From NCBI RefSeq assembly GCF_000317305.3, contig NC_023036.2, positions 1,178,001-1,242,000 of the forward strand: a DNA stretch of 64,000 bases, written 5' to 3'. Positions 25,346 to 35,446 of the stretch are shown here, piece by piece (positions within the stretch are counted from its first letter, which is position 1; every line of letters begins with the position of its first letter). Made by a program: the position numbers and the translations under genes. This stretch comes from Mycolicibacterium neoaurum VKM Ac-1815D. Its GTDB lineage: Bacteria; Actinomycetota; Actinomycetes; Mycobacteriales; Mycobacteriaceae. Below the pieces are notes generated by a model. The model worked only from the letters and a program-made list of their open reading frames with translations. It ran no database searches and was not told the origin of the DNA.

Positions 25346-25408
25346 CCCGCGGCGGCCGAGTCGTTCGTTTCACCCGGAGACGGCCCGGTCGGGCTCTAAC
25401 CTTGGCCC

Positions 25409-27031
25409 ATGTCAGGCCTCGATACGCCGGCCGATCTGGTCATCACCGGCACCATCCTCACCGTCGACGATGCCCGCCCGCAGGCGCGCAACCTGGCCGT
25501 CGTCGGGGGTCGGATCGCCGCCGTCGACCTCGCCGAGGACGAATTGCAGACCTGGATCGGGCCCGATACCACCGTGCTGTCGGTCGGCGACGGGTGCGTG
25601 TTACCCGGTTTCATCGAGGCGCACGGCCATCCGTTGATGGAGGCGGTGGCGTTGTCCGAGCGGATGGTCGACATCCGGCCGGTGACGCTGCCCACCGCCG
25701 AGGAGGTGGTGGCCGCCGTACATGCCGAGGTCGCCCGCCGCGGTGCCGATGGCGCATACCTGAACGGCTGGGATGCTTTGTTGCAGAAGGGTTTACCCGA
25801 TCCGACGCTGCAGTGGCTGGACAGTGTTGCCCGTACCCCGCTGGTGATCATGCACAACTCGGGCCACAAGGCGTTCTTCAACAGCGCGGCGGCCCGCATG
25901 GTCGGGATCACCAGGGACACACCCGATCCCAAGGGGGCCCGTTACGGCCGCGACGCCGACGGCGAGCTCGACGGCACGGCCGAGGAATCCGCCGCGGTGT
26001 TCCCGCTGATCGGCGGGGCCATCGCGGCGGCCGACTACCCGGCGATGCTGCTGGCCGAGTGCGATCGGCTGAACCGGGCGGGCCTGACGACCTGTTCGGA
26101 GATGGCCTTCGACCCGATGTTCCGGCCCGTGCTGGCGGCAATGCACGACCAGCTGACGGTCCGGCTGCGGACCTATGAGATGTCGACGGCCGATCTGCAC
26201 ACCGATGCCCAGCCGTTCGACGGTGACGATCTGGTGCGTCAGGTCGGTATCAAGATCTGGGTGGACGGGTCACCGTGGATCGGCAACATCGATCTGAGCT
26301 TTCCGTACCTGGACACCGAGGCCACCCGCACCATCGGTGTCGTCCCGGGCTCGTGCGGGCATGCGAACTACACCCGCGAGCAGCTGGCCGAGATCGTCGG
26401 GACGTTCTACCCGCAGGGCTGGCAGATGGCCTGTCATGTGCAGGGTGACCACGGGGTCGACACCATCCTGGATGTCTATGAGGAGGCCCTGCGCGCCCAT
26501 CCGCGCGATGATCACCGCCTGCGCCTGGAACATGTCGGGGCCATCACCGACGCGCAACTGACGCGCGCACATGCCCTGGGGGTGACCTGCAGCCTGTTCG
26601 TCGACCAGCTGCACTACTGGGGCGATGTCATCGTCGACGGGCTCTTCGGTCCCGAGCACGGCGAGCGGTGGATGCCATGCGGTTCGGCGGTGGCCACCGG
26701 TATGCGCATCTCCCTGCACAACGACCCGCCCGTCACCCCCGAGGAGCCGCTGCGCAATATCAGCGTTGCCGTGACACGCACGGCCCCGAGCGGACGGGTG
26801 CTCGGCCCGCAGGAGTGCCTGACCGTCGAACAGGCCATCCGCGCCCAGACCCTCGATGCCGCTTATCAGCTGTTCGACGATGAGCGGATCGGCTCCATCG
26901 AGGTCGGCAAGTACGCCGATCTCGTTGTGCTGTCGGCAGATCCACGAACGGTCGACCCGGAGGCGGTGGCCGATCTGGAGGTCAGGGCCACCTATCTGGC
27001 GGGTAGGCAGGTTCACCCGAAGCCCGCGTGA
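25409..27031 (+). CDS. Amidohydrolase family protein (Rv0552-like, YtcJ-type)
   Basis: 540-residue metal-dependent hydrolase of the amidohydrolase-3 type. The metal motif is GFIEAHGHP near residue 68; later features are HVQGDHGVDTILD (second His region), LRLEHVGA, and the C-terminal GSIEVGKYADLVVLSADP that closes the composite beta-sandwich. The location between fadD8 and menC is that of Rv0552. Substrate unknown; such enzymes act on amides, N-formyl groups or cyclic ureas. Confidence 0.88.
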   Translation: MSGLDTPADLVITGTILTVDDARPQARNLAVVGGRIAAVDLAEDELQTWIGPDTTVLSVGDGCVLPGFIEAHGHPLMEAVALSERMVDIRPVTLPTAEEVVAAVHAEVARRGADGAYLNGWDALLQKGLPDPTLQWLDSVARTPLVIMHNSGHKAFFNSAAARMVGITRDTPDPKGARYGRDADGELDGTAEESAAVFPLIGGAIAAADYPAMLLAECDRLNRAGLTTCSEMAFDPMFRPVLAAMHDQLTVRLRTYEMSTADLHTDAQPFDGDDLVRQVGIKIWVDGSPWIGNIDLSFPYLDTEATRTIGVVPGSCGHANYTREQLAEIVGTFYPQGWQMACHVQGDHGVDTILDVYEEALRAHPRDDHRLRLEHVGAITDAQLTRAHALGVTCSLFVDQLHYWGDVIVDGLFGPEHGERWMPCGSAVATGMRISLHNDPPVTPEEPLRNISVAVTRTAPSGRVLGPQECLTVEQAIRAQTLDAAYQLFDDERIGSIEVGKYADLVVLSADPRTVDPEAVADLEVRATYLAGRQVHPKPA

Positions 27032-27067
27032 GCCCGCACGTGCCCGGTCCGAGAGTCCGCCGCTAGC

Positions 27068-28063
27068 ATGAGTGCCCTGCTTTCACCTGGGAGGAACGCG
27101 ATCGCGTCATCGTTTGAGTGCCCGCCGCTGGATGACCTGCTGGAGCGCCTGCACGTCGTCTCGCTACCGATGCGGGTCCGGTTTCGCGGCATCACCGTCC
27201 GCGAGGTCGCACTGATCGAAGGGCCGGCCGGCTGGGGCGAGTTCGGCGCCTTCACCGAGTACGAGCCGACCGAGGCCGCGCACTGGCTGTCCTCGGCCGT
27301 CGAGGCCGCCTACCGACCCGCACCCGTCCCGCATCGTGACCGCATTCCCGTCAATGCCACCGTGCCTGCAGTGCCCCCGGAACAGGTGCCCGAGGTGCTG
27401 GCGCGATTCCCCGGTGCCCGGACGGCCAAGGTGAAGGTCGCCGAACCCGGACAGTGCCTGGCCGATGATGTCGCCAGGGTCGAGGCGGTGCGGGCACTGG
27501 TGCCCACCGTGCGCGTCGACGCCAACGGCGGATGGAGTGTCGCCGAGGCGGTGGCCGCGGCAGCCGCCCTCGGCGAGCTCGAGTACCTCGAGCAACCGTG
27601 CGCCACGGTCGAGGAGCTGGCCGAGGTGCGCCGCCAGATCGACACCCCGGTCGCGGCCGATGAGTCGATCCGTAAGGTCGTCGACCCGTTCCGGGTCGTG
27701 GCGCTCGGCGCCGCCGATATCGCAGTGGTCAAGGTGGCGCCGCTGGGTGGTGTGCAGCGGCTGCTGGTGATCGCCGCGCGCATCGGCATCCCGGTGGTGG
27801 TGTCCAGTGCACTGGACAGCGCGGTGGGCATGTCCCGCGGGCTGCTGGCCGCCGGGTGCCTTCCGGAGCTGCCGTATGCGTGCGGGCTGGGAACCGGGGG
27901 ATTGTTCGTCGAGGACATCGTGGATCCGGTGGCACCGGTCGACGGCCGTCTTCCGGTCGGTCCCGTGGTCCCGGACCGCGCGCGGCTGACCGCCCTGGCG
28001 GCACCGCCGGAGCGACGGCAGTGGTGGATCGAGCGGGTGCGGCGCTGTCACGCGCTGCTGTGA
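27068..28063 (+). CDS. menC: o-Succinylbenzoate synthase
   Basis: 331-residue enolase-superfamily dehydratase converting SHCHC to O-succinylbenzoate in menaquinone synthesis. Catalytic features in order: Lys pair in AKVKVAEP, metal ligands in VDANGGW, YLEQPC and VAADES, and the second catalytic Lys in VVKVAPLGG. N-terminal capping domain residues 1-100. The start at 27068 follows the amidohydrolase by 36 bases. Downstream in M. tuberculosis bpoC follows directly, whereas here HicB-like, GlxA-type and PfpI genes intervene. Confidence 0.94.
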   Translation: MSALLSPGRNAIASSFECPPLDDLLERLHVVSLPMRVRFRGITVREVALIEGPAGWGEFGAFTEYEPTEAAHWLSSAVEAAYRPAPVPHRDRIPVNATVPAVPPEQVPEVLARFPGARTAKVKVAEPGQCLADDVARVEAVRALVPTVRVDANGGWSVAEAVAAAAALGELEYLEQPCATVEELAEVRRQIDTPVAADESIRKVVDPFRVVALGAADIAVVKVAPLGGVQRLLVIAARIGIPVVVSSALDSAVGMSRGLLAAGCLPELPYACGLGTGGLFVEDIVDPVAPVDGRLPVGPVVPDRARLTALAAPPERRQWWIERVRRCHALL

Positions 28064-28106
28064 CCGGCCGACGCTGTGACCGACCGTCTGCAGACCCATC
28101 ATCGGG

Positions 28107-28445
28107 TCAGAACCCTCGGGAATCGTTGCGGCCGAACAGCTTCTGTACCACCCACTGATTCAGCGACACCCTTTGTTCGGTCGCCTCGACGGCGAGCAGG
28201 GCGTGCAGTTCCGGCGAGATGCGCAGCACGAACCGCCCGCTGTATTCGCGGTCGGTGAGCGACTCCGGTGCGATCCAGCCGTCGGCCGTTGCGGCCGCGA
28301 CGTCCTCTCTGACGATCTTCTCGATCGCCGCGATGGCTTCGCCCGCCGTCTCCCCGTGTTGCCGCAGTCCCGGGGACTCCAGACAGGTCCCGACACAGGA
28401 CCCCGTGGCGGGCGACCACATCGCCCGGTACGTGTATTCGGTCAT
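28107..28445 (-). CDS. HicB-like antitoxin-family protein, no HicA partner seen
   Basis: 112-residue protein. Residues 1-60 resemble the HicB partial RNase-H fold (MTEYTYRAMWSPATGSCVGTCLESPGLRQHGETAGEAIAAIEKIV, shown here in two parts: YRAMWSP and SPGLRQHGETAGEAI); residues 70-108 look like a ribbon-helix-helix DNA-binding tail (RFVLRISPELHALLAVEA, SLNQWVVQKL). No small HicA-type toxin is visible beside it, so it is an orphan. It lies convergent with menC and divergent from the GlxA-type regulator. Confidence 0.78.
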   Translation of the reverse strand: MTEYTYRAMWSPATGSCVGTCLESPGLRQHGETAGEAIAAIEKIVREDVAAATADGWIAPESLTDREYSGRFVLRISPELHALLAVEATEQRVSLNQWVVQKLFGRNDSRGF

Positions 28446-28535
28446 GCCGGCAGCATGGTCCCGGCATCCGACATGTCCTGATCTGTGGGATGCGTGGCGT
28501 AGACGACGCGGGGTCGGGCCGGTGACGATGAGGGC

Positions 28536-29498
28536 GTGACGCGATCGGTGGTGATCCTCGGGTTCGACGGTGTGCAGGCATTGGACATCGCCGGCCCGTT
28601 CGACGTGTTCACCGGCGCCAACCTGCAGTTGGTCTCGATGGGTCGCCCGGACCGCTACGACGTGCGGTTGGTGTCGCTGGACGGATCGCCGGTCCGCACC
28701 ATGACGGGCTTGGAATTCGGCGCGGCGGCGCTGCCCGAGACCGCCGCCATCGACACGTTGATCGTGCCGGGAGGGTTCGGCACCGAGACGGTGCGCAAGG
28801 ACGCCGCGACGGTGCAGTGGATCCGCGCCGTGGCCGAGACCGCACGCCGGGTCGTCACGGTGTGCTCGGGGGCCTTCCTCGCGGCCGAGGCGGGCCTGCT
28901 CGACGGATGCCGGGCCACCACCCACTGGGCTGCCGCCGGCCACCTGGCCGACCAGTACCCCGGCGTGACCGTCGACCCCGAACCCATCTTCGTCAGGAGC
29001 TCGGAGCAGGTGTGGACCGCCGCCGGTGTCACCGCGGGCATCGACCTGGCCCTGCATCTTGTCGAGGACGATCTCGGCACCGATGTCGCGCAGACGGTGG
29101 CCCGCTGGCTGGTGCTCTACCTGCGTCGCCCCGGCGGGCAGACCCAGTTCGCGGCACCGGTGTGGGCGCCGCGGGCCAAACGCCAACCGATCCGCGAGGT
29201 GCAGGAGTTCATCGAGGCCGAACCCGGCGCCGTGCTCAGCATCGGCGAACTCGCGCGGCGCGCGGCGATGAGCCCGCGACACTTCACCAGGGTGTTCACC
29301 GAGGAGGTGGGGGAGGCGCCGGGCAGCTATGTCGAACGCATCCGCACCGAGGCCGCCCGCCGCCAACTCGAGGAAACCGATGACACCGTCACGGTCATCG
29401 CCGACCGGTGCGGCTTCGGCAGCGCCGAAACCCTGCGCCGCAATTTCGTTCGACGCCTTGGCATTTCACCCGACCAGTACCGCAAGTCATTCGCCTAG
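28536..29498 (+). CDS. GlxA-type regulator: DJ-1/PfpI domain fused to AraC HTH
   Basis: 320-residue regulator. Residues 1-185 are a DJ-1/PfpI amidotransferase-like domain (ILGFDGVQALDIAGPFDVF; nucleophile-elbow region VVTVCSGAFLAAEAGLLDG), and residues about 215-315 the AraC helix-turn-helix pair (LSIGELARRAAMSPRHFTRVF and ADRCGFGSAETLRRNF). Family members control amine or arginine-derivative metabolism. A second DJ-1 gene follows by 9 bases. Both interrupt the menC-bpoC-menD order, suggesting insertion. The start is GTG at 28536. Confidence 0.89.
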   Translation: MTRSVVILGFDGVQALDIAGPFDVFTGANLQLVSMGRPDRYDVRLVSLDGSPVRTMTGLEFGAAALPETAAIDTLIVPGGFGTETVRKDAATVQWIRAVAETARRVVTVCSGAFLAAEAGLLDGCRATTHWAAAGHLADQYPGVTVDPEPIFVRSSEQVWTAAGVTAGIDLALHLVEDDLGTDVAQTVARWLVLYLRRPGGQTQFAAPVWAPRAKRQPIREVQEFIEAEPGAVLSIGELARRAAMSPRHFTRVFTEEVGEAPGSYVERIRTEAARRQLEETDDTVTVIADRCGFGSAETLRRNFVRRLGISPDQYRKSFA

Positions 29499-29507
29499 GA
29501 GGCAAAC

Positions 29508-30221
29508 ATGCAGATCGCCATCGTGCTCTACCCCGGATTCACCGCCCTGGACTTCATCGGTCCGTACGAGGTGCTGCGCTGGCTGCCCGACGCCGAGGTG
29601 CGCTTCGTCTGGCATGAACCGGGACCCGTCGTCGCCGATTCCGGCGTCCTCGTCATCGGTGCCACCCATTCGTTCGACGAGACGCCCGGCCCGGACATCG
29701 TGCTCGTCCCCGGCGGATTCACCACGATGGAGCACGCCCGCGACGAGCGGGTCCTGGACTGGCTGCGCCGCACCCACCAGAGCACCACCTGGACCTCCTC
29801 GGTGTGCTCGGGCTCGGTGCTGCTGGCCGCCGCCGGCCTGCTGGACGGCAAACGGGCCACCTCGCACTGGGCCGCCGTGCAGTCGTTGCGCGCATTCGGC
29901 GTGACGCCGGTGGGCGATGAGCGCATCGTCCGGTCCGATGAGCGCATCGTGACGTGTGCCGGAGTGTCGGCCGGTATCGACCTCGGACTGTGGCTGGCCG
30001 GTGAGATCGGCGGAGAAGCCAAGGCCAGGGCCATCCAGCTGTCCATGGAGTACGACCCGCAGCCGCCGTTCGACTCCGGGCACATGTCCAAGGCCTCGAC
30101 TGCCACCAAGGCCGCGGCCACCGCGCTGATGGCTCGCGAACTGGCCAGCCCACCTGCGCTGAAGGCGACCGTGGGCCTGCTCTGGGATCACGCAATCAGG
30201 AGAGCTCGCAGCCGCAAGTAG
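29508..30221 (+). CDS. DJ-1/PfpI family protein
   Basis: 237-residue stand-alone DJ-1/PfpI-fold protein: YPGFTALDFIGPYEVLRWLP at the start and SSVCSGSVLLAAAGLLDGKRATSHW around the Cys nucleophile elbow. Preceded by AGGAGG (29497-29503), so well translated. Its neighbour at 28536 carries the same fold fused to a DNA-binding domain. Isonitrile hydratase or other DJ-1 hydrolases are possible; the catalytic partners beyond Cys cannot be assigned from sequence alone. Confidence 0.85.
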   Translation: MQIAIVLYPGFTALDFIGPYEVLRWLPDAEVRFVWHEPGPVVADSGVLVIGATHSFDETPGPDIVLVPGGFTTMEHARDERVLDWLRRTHQSTTWTSSVCSGSVLLAAAGLLDGKRATSHWAAVQSLRAFGVTPVGDERIVRSDERIVTCAGVSAGIDLGLWLAGEIGGEAKARAIQLSMEYDPQPPFDSGHMSKASTATKAAATALMARELASPPALKATVGLLWDHAIRRARSRK

Positions 30222-30231
30222 GCTCGAGCAA

Positions 30232-31020
30232 ATGAATCTGGCATATGTCGACAAGGGCGGCACCGGCGAACCGGTGCTCTTCATCGCCGGCCGGGGCGGG
30301 GCCGGACGCACCTGGCACCTACATCAGGTCCCGGCGTTCCAACGGGCCGGCTATCGCGTCATCACCTTCGACAATCGCGGCGTCGGCGCCACCGAGAACG
30401 CCAGCGGATTCACCACCGAACAGGTGGTCGCCGACACCGCCAACCTCATCACCAAGGTCGTCGGCGGCCCCGTGCGGGTCGTCGGTGTCTCGATGGGTTC
30501 GTTCATCGCCCAGGAGCTGATGGTCTCGCGCCCCGAGCTGGTCAGCCAGGCGGTGCTGATGGCCACCCGCGGCCGCCACGACAAGGCGCGCGAATTCTTC
30601 AACAAGGCCGAGCGCGACTTCCACGGAGCCGGGATCACCCTGCCGCCCAGCTACGACGCGAAGATCCGGCTGATGGAGAACTTCTCGCCCAAGACCCTCA
30701 ACGACGACCGGGCGGTGCTGGACTGGGCCGAGATGTTCACCATGTGGCCCACCAAGTACACCCCGGGGCTGAAGAGTCAGCTGGCCATCGCGCCCGAGGT
30801 CAACCGGCTGCCTGCCTACCAGCACATCAAGGTGCCGGTGCTGGTGATCGGTTTCGGCGATGACGTGCTGATGGCCCCCCACCTGAGCCGCGAGGTCGCC
30901 GACGCCATTCCCGGCGGGCGGTACCTGGAGATCCCGGATGCCGGGCATCTCGGGTTCATCGAGCATCCGGAGACCGTCAACGAGGCGATCCTTGAATTCT
31001 TCGCCGAAGCCAAGACTTAG
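30232..31020 (+). CDS. bpoC: Alpha/beta hydrolase (Rv0554/BpoC-like)
   Basis: 262-residue alpha/beta hydrolase: oxyanion region FIAGRGGAGRTWHLHQ, nucleophile elbow GVSMGSFIAQEL (Ser), acid region GFGDDVLMAP and catalytic His in PDAGHLGFIEHP. M. tuberculosis BpoC (Rv0554) is encoded between menC and menD and was examined as a candidate MenH (SHCHC synthase); its annotation as a non-haem bromoperoxidase is by similarity only. It begins 10 bases after the PfpI gene and ends 9 bases before menD. Confidence 0.88.
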   Translation: MNLAYVDKGGTGEPVLFIAGRGGAGRTWHLHQVPAFQRAGYRVITFDNRGVGATENASGFTTEQVVADTANLITKVVGGPVRVVGVSMGSFIAQELMVSRPELVSQAVLMATRGRHDKAREFFNKAERDFHGAGITLPPSYDAKIRLMENFSPKTLNDDRAVLDWAEMFTMWPTKYTPGLKSQLAIAPEVNRLPAYQHIKVPVLVIGFGDDVLMAPHLSREVADAIPGGRYLEIPDAGHLGFIEHPETVNEAILEFFAEAKT

Positions 31021-31029
31021 GCTGTTCGA

Positions 31030-32688
31030 GTGAACGCCTCGACGATCCAGGCCCGCATCGTCGTCGACGAATTGATCCGCGGCGGTGTCCGCGATGTGGT
31101 GCTGTGCCCCGGATCACGCAATGCTCCACTGGCGTTCGCGCTGCACGATGCCGACCGGGCGGGCCGGATCCGGCTGCATGTGCGCATCGACGAACGCACC
31201 GCGGGCTTCCTGGCGATCGGGCTGGCGATCTCGGGACAGGCACCCGTGCCCATCGCGATGACCTCGGGCACCGCGGTGGCCAATCTCGGTCCGGCGGTGG
31301 TCGAGGCCAACTATGCCCGCGTGCCGCTGATCGTGCTGAGCGCCAACCGGCCCTATGAACTGCTCGGGACCGGTGCCAACCAGACGATGGAGCAACTCGG
31401 TTACTTCGGGTCCCAGGTACGGTCCAGCATCAGCCTCGGGCTCGCCGAGGGACCGGGCGGAGATTCCGGCGACATGGCCGCGCTGAACGCCCAGTGGCGC
31501 TCGGCGACCTGCCGAGTACTGGTGGCGGCCAAGGGTTCTCGCAGCGCCAACGCCGGACCGGTGCACTTCGACATTCCGCTGCGTGAACCGCTGGTGCCCG
31601 ACCTCGACGATGCCACGCCGACACCCGAGGGCCGGCCCGACCGCCGCTCCTGGACCCACACCCCGCCGGTCACCTTCGACCAGCCGCTGGACATCGATCT
31701 GAGTGCGGACACCGTGGTGATCGCCGGGCACGGCGCCGGGGTGCACCCGAACCTGGCGGGGCTGCCCACCGTCGCCGAACCGACGGCACCCGCGGCGGCC
31801 AACCCGCTGCACCCGTTGGCGCTGCCCCTGCTGCGGCCCGCCCAGGTCATCATGCTGGGCAGGCCCACCCTGCACCGCACCGTGTCGGCGCTGTTGGCCG
31901 ATCCGGCGGTGCCGGTGTTCGCGCTCACCACCGGCCCGCGCTGGCCCGATGTGTCGGGTAATTCACAGGCCACCGGTACCCGCGCGGTCACCACCGGCAC
32001 ACCGGACCCGCAGTGGTTGCAGCGCGCCGGCGACCTGCACCGCCGCACACTGGAAGCGGTGCGTGCCCAACTGGCACAGCATCCGCACACCACCGGGCTG
32101 CATGTCGCGGCGGCGGTTACCGCAGGCTTGCGCGACGGTGACCAACTGGTGCTCGGCGCCTCCAATCCGGTCCGCGACATCGCGCTCGCCGGGTTCAACC
32201 AGCCCGGGGTCAAGGTGCGCTCCAACCGGGGTGTCGCCGGGATCGACGGCACCATTTCCACGGCCATCGGCGCGGCGCTGGCGCACGAGCGCAGCGGTAG
32301 CGGAACCACCCCGTTGAAGACCGTGGCGCTGATGGGCGACCTGACTTTCGTCCACGACAGCTCGGGGCTGCTGATCGGCCCGACCGAACCGGTCCCGCGC
32401 AACCTGACCATCGTGGTCTCCAACGACAACGGCGGCGGCATCTTCGAACTGCTCGAGCAGGGCGATCCGCGGTTCTCCGATGTCTCCTCCCGCGTGTTCG
32501 GGACCCCGCACGATGTCGACATCGCGGCGCTGTGCCAGGCCTATCACGTGCCCAACCGGCAGGTCGACGTCGATTCGCTGACCGAGGCGCTGGCCGAACC
32601 GATCGAAGGCATGCGGGTGTTGGAGGTCAAGGCGGACCGCACCTCGCTGCGCGCGCTGCATGCCTCCATCCGGGCGGCCCTGCAGTGA
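31030..32688 (+). CDS. menD: SEPHCHC synthase (2-succinyl-5-enolpyruvyl-6-hydroxy-3-cyclohexene-1-carboxylate synthase)
   Basis: 552-residue thiamine-diphosphate enzyme joining isochorismate and 2-oxoglutarate, first committed step of menaquinone synthesis. N-terminal [16 protein letters not shown] and [14 protein letters not shown], and the C-terminal ThDP/Mg motif running from GDLTFVHD to [11 protein letters not shown], are diagnostic. Length is normal for actinobacterial MenD. GTG start at 31030; the stop overlaps the Rv0556-like gene by 4 bases. Confidence 0.95.
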   Translation: MNASTIQARIVVDELIRGGVRDVVLCPGSRNAPLAFALHDADRAGRIRLHVRIDERTAGFLAIGLAISGQAPVPIAMTSGTAVANLGPAVVEANYARVPLIVLSANRPYELLGTGANQTMEQLGYFGSQVRSSISLGLAEGPGGDSGDMAALNAQWRSATCRVLVAAKGSRSANAGPVHFDIPLREPLVPDLDDATPTPEGRPDRRSWTHTPPVTFDQPLDIDLSADTVVIAGHGAGVHPNLAGLPTVAEPTAPAAANPLHPLALPLLRPAQVIMLGRPTLHRTVSALLADPAVPVFALTTGPRWPDVSGNSQATGTRAVTTGTPDPQWLQRAGDLHRRTLEAVRAQLAQHPHTTGLHVAAAVTAGLRDGDQLVLGASNPVRDIALAGFNQPGVKVRSNRGVAGIDGTISTAIGAALAHERSGSGTTPLKTVALMGDLTFVHDSSGLLIGPTEPVPRNLTIVVSNDNGGGIFELLEQGDPRFSDVSSRVFGTPHDVDIAALCQAYHVPNRQVDVDSLTEALAEPIEGMRVLEVKADRTSLRALHASIRAALQ

Positions 32689-33260
32689 CGTTCCGCGCGG
32701 CGCTCGCCGAGTTGTGGCGCCGGATGCCACGAATGTTCGGTGACGGCACCGAAACTCGCCGGCAGCGCGTCATCCGCCGGGTCCGGGTCGGCATCGTCAT
32801 CGCGGCCTGTGTGGTGACGTTCCAGTCGGTGCTGCTGGTCCTGGGCGCCTGGGAGAACGACCGGCGCATCGAGAGCGATATGGGGGTCGCCGCCGCCGAG
32901 GTGCTCGACGCGGGGCCGCGCCGCTCGACGATCGAATTCGTCACGCCGGACCGCGTCACCTATCGGCCCGAACTCGGCGTGCTCTATCCCTCCGAGCTGG
33001 AACCCGGGATGCGGATCTACGTCGAATACGACCGCAGCGACCCCGATCTGGTGCGCGTGCAGGACCGTAACGCCGCGCTGGCCATCATCCCGGCCGCCTC
33101 GATCGCGGTACTGGGCTGGTTGATCGCCGGGGCCGCGTTGTTGGTCGTCGCCGTCGTCGCGCGCCGCGTCGAGGGCGACGAGCCCGTCGGCGAACAGACC
33201 GGTGGTCAGGCCGGTGGTCAGGCCGAGGACATCAGTTTGTCGAGCCAGTCCGCGTCGTAG
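32685..33260 (+). CDS. Conserved membrane protein (Rv0556-like, DUF3592-type)
   Basis: 191-residue protein with a TM helix at about 30-52 and another at about 130-152, enclosing an extracytoplasmic domain of roughly 75 residues ([20 protein letters not shown]). Same position after menD as Rv0556. The GTG start overlaps the menD stop (GTGA). The C terminus carries a short Gly-Gln repeat (GGQAGGQA). The last 43 bases are antisense to the 3' end of the convergent thioredoxin-fold gene. Confidence 0.82.
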   Translation: MTFRAALAELWRRMPRMFGDGTETRRQRVIRRVRVGIVIAACVVTFQSVLLVLGAWENDRRIESDMGVAAAEVLDAGPRRSTIEFVTPDRVTYRPELGVLYPSELEPGMRIYVEYDRSDPDLVRVQDRNAALAIIPAASIAVLGWLIAGAALLVVAVVARRVEGDEPVGEQTGGQAGGQAEDISLSSQSAS

Positions 33261-33889
33261 ATGTCGACGGTCTCGTCGGTGTCCAGGTTGTACACCGTCG
33301 GGGTGCCGGTATACATCGGGTCGACCAGATACAGCAGGTCGTAGTTCGCGGCATCCATCTCGACGGCATCCACGGCGGTCTCGCCGCGGGCGATGCCCTC
33401 CACCACATCCCCGGGTAGTCCCGCGGCATCGGCCTTCTGGGCGATCTCGTCATCGTCGGGTCCGCGGCCGGAGGGGTCCTGATCTGCCCACAACGCCTCG
33501 ACGAATGCCTGGAATGCCACCGCGGGGGAGTTCCGCTTCGATGCCGCCACGAACAGCGCATTGCTGACCCGGGCCGAGTAGCCGAAATCGGCTGTGTCCA
33601 GAAAGGTCATCGGGCGATAGGTGACGGCGAGCTGGCCGAGGCCGATGTAGTGGGCCAACCCGTCACCGACATCGCGCTGCAGGTCCGCGCAGTGCGTGCA
33701 TTGCGGCTCGGCGAAGATCTCGATCTGAACCGGGGCGTCGGCGAATCCGGCGGTCAGGCCGTACCCGTCCTCGCTCACCTGGGTCAGCGGCGCGTCGGGG
33801 TCGGCCTCGGCGCTGCCCTGGATCTGCTTGGTGCAGCCCACACCGGCCAGCAGCGTCAATCCGGTGAGCACGGCCATCATTCGACGCAC
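33218..33889 (-). CDS. DsbA-like thioredoxin-fold lipoprotein
   Basis: 223 residues. An N-terminal lipoprotein-like signal ([19 protein letters not shown]) precedes a DsbA-type thioredoxin domain with active-site [11 protein letters not shown] and the cis-Pro region GTPTVYNL. It is predicted to act outside the membrane in disulfide formation or as a redox carrier. The GTG at 33889 keeps a positively charged signal start; ATG at 33880 is an alternative. It overlaps the preceding membrane-protein gene tail to tail by 43 bases and is divergent from mgtA. Confidence 0.85.
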   Translation of the reverse strand: MRRMMAVLTGLTLLAGVGCTKQIQGSAEADPDAPLTQVSEDGYGLTAGFADAPVQIEIFAEPQCTHCADLQRDVGDGLAHYIGLGQLAVTYRPMTFLDTADFGYSARVSNALFVAASKRNSPAVAFQAFVEALWADQDPSGRGPDDDEIAQKADAAGLPGDVVEGIARGETAVDAVEMDAANYDLLYLVDPMYTGTPTVYNLDTDETVDIYDADWLDKLMSSA

Positions 33890-33976
33890 GCCGACCACCG
33901 TACCGCTGACGTGGTGTTCGCATGCCGGACGCCCGGACGCAACCGTGTGGTCAACCGTTGCTGCCACAGTCAGGTC

Positions 33977-35104
33977 GTGCGCGTTGCGATCGTTGCCGAA
34001 TCCTTCCTCCCGAATGTCAACGGCGTCACCAACTCGGTGCTTCGGGTGATCGAGCATCTGCGCCGCACCGGACACGAGGTGCTGGTCATCGCGCCGGATT
34101 CGCCGCGCGGGCAGCCGCCGGCGGACCGGGTGCACGACGGCGTGCGGGTACATCGGGTGCCCTCGCACATGTTCCCCAAGGTCACCTCGCTCCCGCTGGG
34201 TGTTCCGCGGCCGCGGATGGTCGGTGTGCTGCGCGGCTTCGATCCCGATGTCGTCCACCTGGCCTCTCCTGCGTTGCTCGGCTGGGGTGGCGTGCACGCG
34301 GCCCGCCATCTCGGTGTGCCGACGGTCGCGGTGTTCCAGACCGATGTCGCCGGCTTCGCCGAGAGCTATGGGGTCGGCGTGTTGTCGCGGGCATCCTGGG
34401 CGTGGACCCGCAGACTGCACAGCAAGGCCGACCGAACCCTGGCCCCGTCCACCTCGGCGATGGAAAACCTTGCCGCCCATGGTGTCCCACGGTTGCACAA
34501 GTGGGGACGCGGGGTGGACATCGGCGGCTTCGTGCCGTCGGCGCGTGATGACGCACTGCGTCGGCGTTGGTCGCCCGCGGGTAAGCCGGTGGTCGGTTTC
34601 GTCGGCAGGCTGGCCCCGGAGAAACATGTCGAGCGGCTGGCGGTGCTGGCCGCCCGTGACGATCTACAGGTGGTCGTCGTCGGCGACGGCGTGGACCGGG
34701 CCAAGCTCGAATCACTGATGCCCACGGCGGTGTTCACCGGCGAGTTGCGGGGAGCCGCGTTGGCCGCCGCCTACGCCAGCATGGACGTGTTCGTCCACCC
34801 GGGCGAGCACGAGACGTTCTGCCAGGCGGTCCAAGAGGCCATGGCATCCGGGCTACCGGTGGTGGCACCGAATGCCGGTGGTCCGCGCGACCTGGTCGTC
34901 CCGATGCACACCGGGCTGCTGCTCGACGTCGACGATTTCGCGACGCGGCTCACCGATGCGGTCGACCATCTGATCGCCGAGCGGCCCCGCTACTCGGCCG
35001 CGGCCCGACGCAGCGTGCTGACCCGCACCTGGCCCGCGGTCTGCGATGAGCTGCTCGGACATTACGAAGAGGTCATCGGGACCCGGCGCAGTCGCGCCGC
35101 CTGA
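33977..35104 (+). CDS. mgtA: GT4 glycosyltransferase, mannosyltransferase MgtA (Rv0557)-like
   Basis: 375-residue GT-B enzyme. N-terminal acceptor domain starts [21 protein letters not shown], the linker is [19 protein letters not shown] and the donor-site EX7E motif is [16 protein letters not shown] with [18 protein letters not shown]. In M. tuberculosis MgtA (earlier called PimB) uses GDP-mannose on glycolipid acceptors in lipomannan-type synthesis. GTG start at 33977. In M. tuberculosis menG follows directly; here a 25.8-kb island intervenes. Confidence 0.9.
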   Translation: MRVAIVAESFLPNVNGVTNSVLRVIEHLRRTGHEVLVIAPDSPRGQPPADRVHDGVRVHRVPSHMFPKVTSLPLGVPRPRMVGVLRGFDPDVVHLASPALLGWGGVHAARHLGVPTVAVFQTDVAGFAESYGVGVLSRASWAWTRRLHSKADRTLAPSTSAMENLAAHGVPRLHKWGRGVDIGGFVPSARDDALRRRWSPAGKPVVGFVGRLAPEKHVERLAVLAARDDLQVVVVGDGVDRAKLESLMPTAVFTGELRGAALAAAYASMDVFVHPGEHETFCQAVQEAMASGLPVVAPNAGGPRDLVVPMHTGLLLDVDDFATRLTDAVDHLIAERPRYSAAARRSVLTRTWPAVCDELLGHYEEVIGTRRSRAA

Positions 35105-35446
35105 GCCGCACCGATCTCGACTCGCCAGCCCCCGGGGTCTCACCTCCATTCCCGGCGAACGTGCGTGTCTGCGGCCCAACACGCGCACTTCGGTGTGGAG
35201 TTTCCGGACGCTCGTCGCGATCGAAAACTTCTGCACGCAGCTACCCCAGTGGCGGTTAGGCTCGTTTGGGTCTTTTTGTGGTCTGCACGCGTGCCTGTTG
35301 GGGGGATTGAGAGTGATCGGCCGTTTCGTCGAACCGGGCTCGTGCCGTGCAGGTGGTCATGGCCGCCGCGATTCCGATGACGCCTCGCCGCGTGCGGTGC
35401 TGCCATGGACACCGATGCCCGACGAGATCGACAACGGAATCCGCTC
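35105..35446 (+). other. 342-base region between mgtA and the island: leader of the accessory operon
   Basis: Holds the candidate mgtA terminator (35156-35192) and, from about 35240, an AT-richer segment (GTTTGGGTCTTTTTGTGG) that is the likeliest promoter area for the following operon. A G-rich ribosome-binding stretch TTGGGGGGATTGAGA precedes a GTG at 35313. No RNA gene or other motif was recognised. Confidence 0.4.
35156..35192. terminator. Imperfect hairpin after mgtA (candidate terminator)
   Basis: CGAACGTGCGTGT (35156-35168) can pair with ACACGCGCACTTCG (35179-35192) around a 10-base loop, allowing bulges. It lies 52 bases after the mgtA stop and would separate mgtA transcription from the accessory island. 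No U-tract follows. Confidence 0.45.

Noticed and set aside
28107..28445. Complete HicAB toxin-antitoxin pair
   Set aside because: No small HicA-like double-stranded-RNA-binding-fold gene is present on either side of the HicB-like gene.
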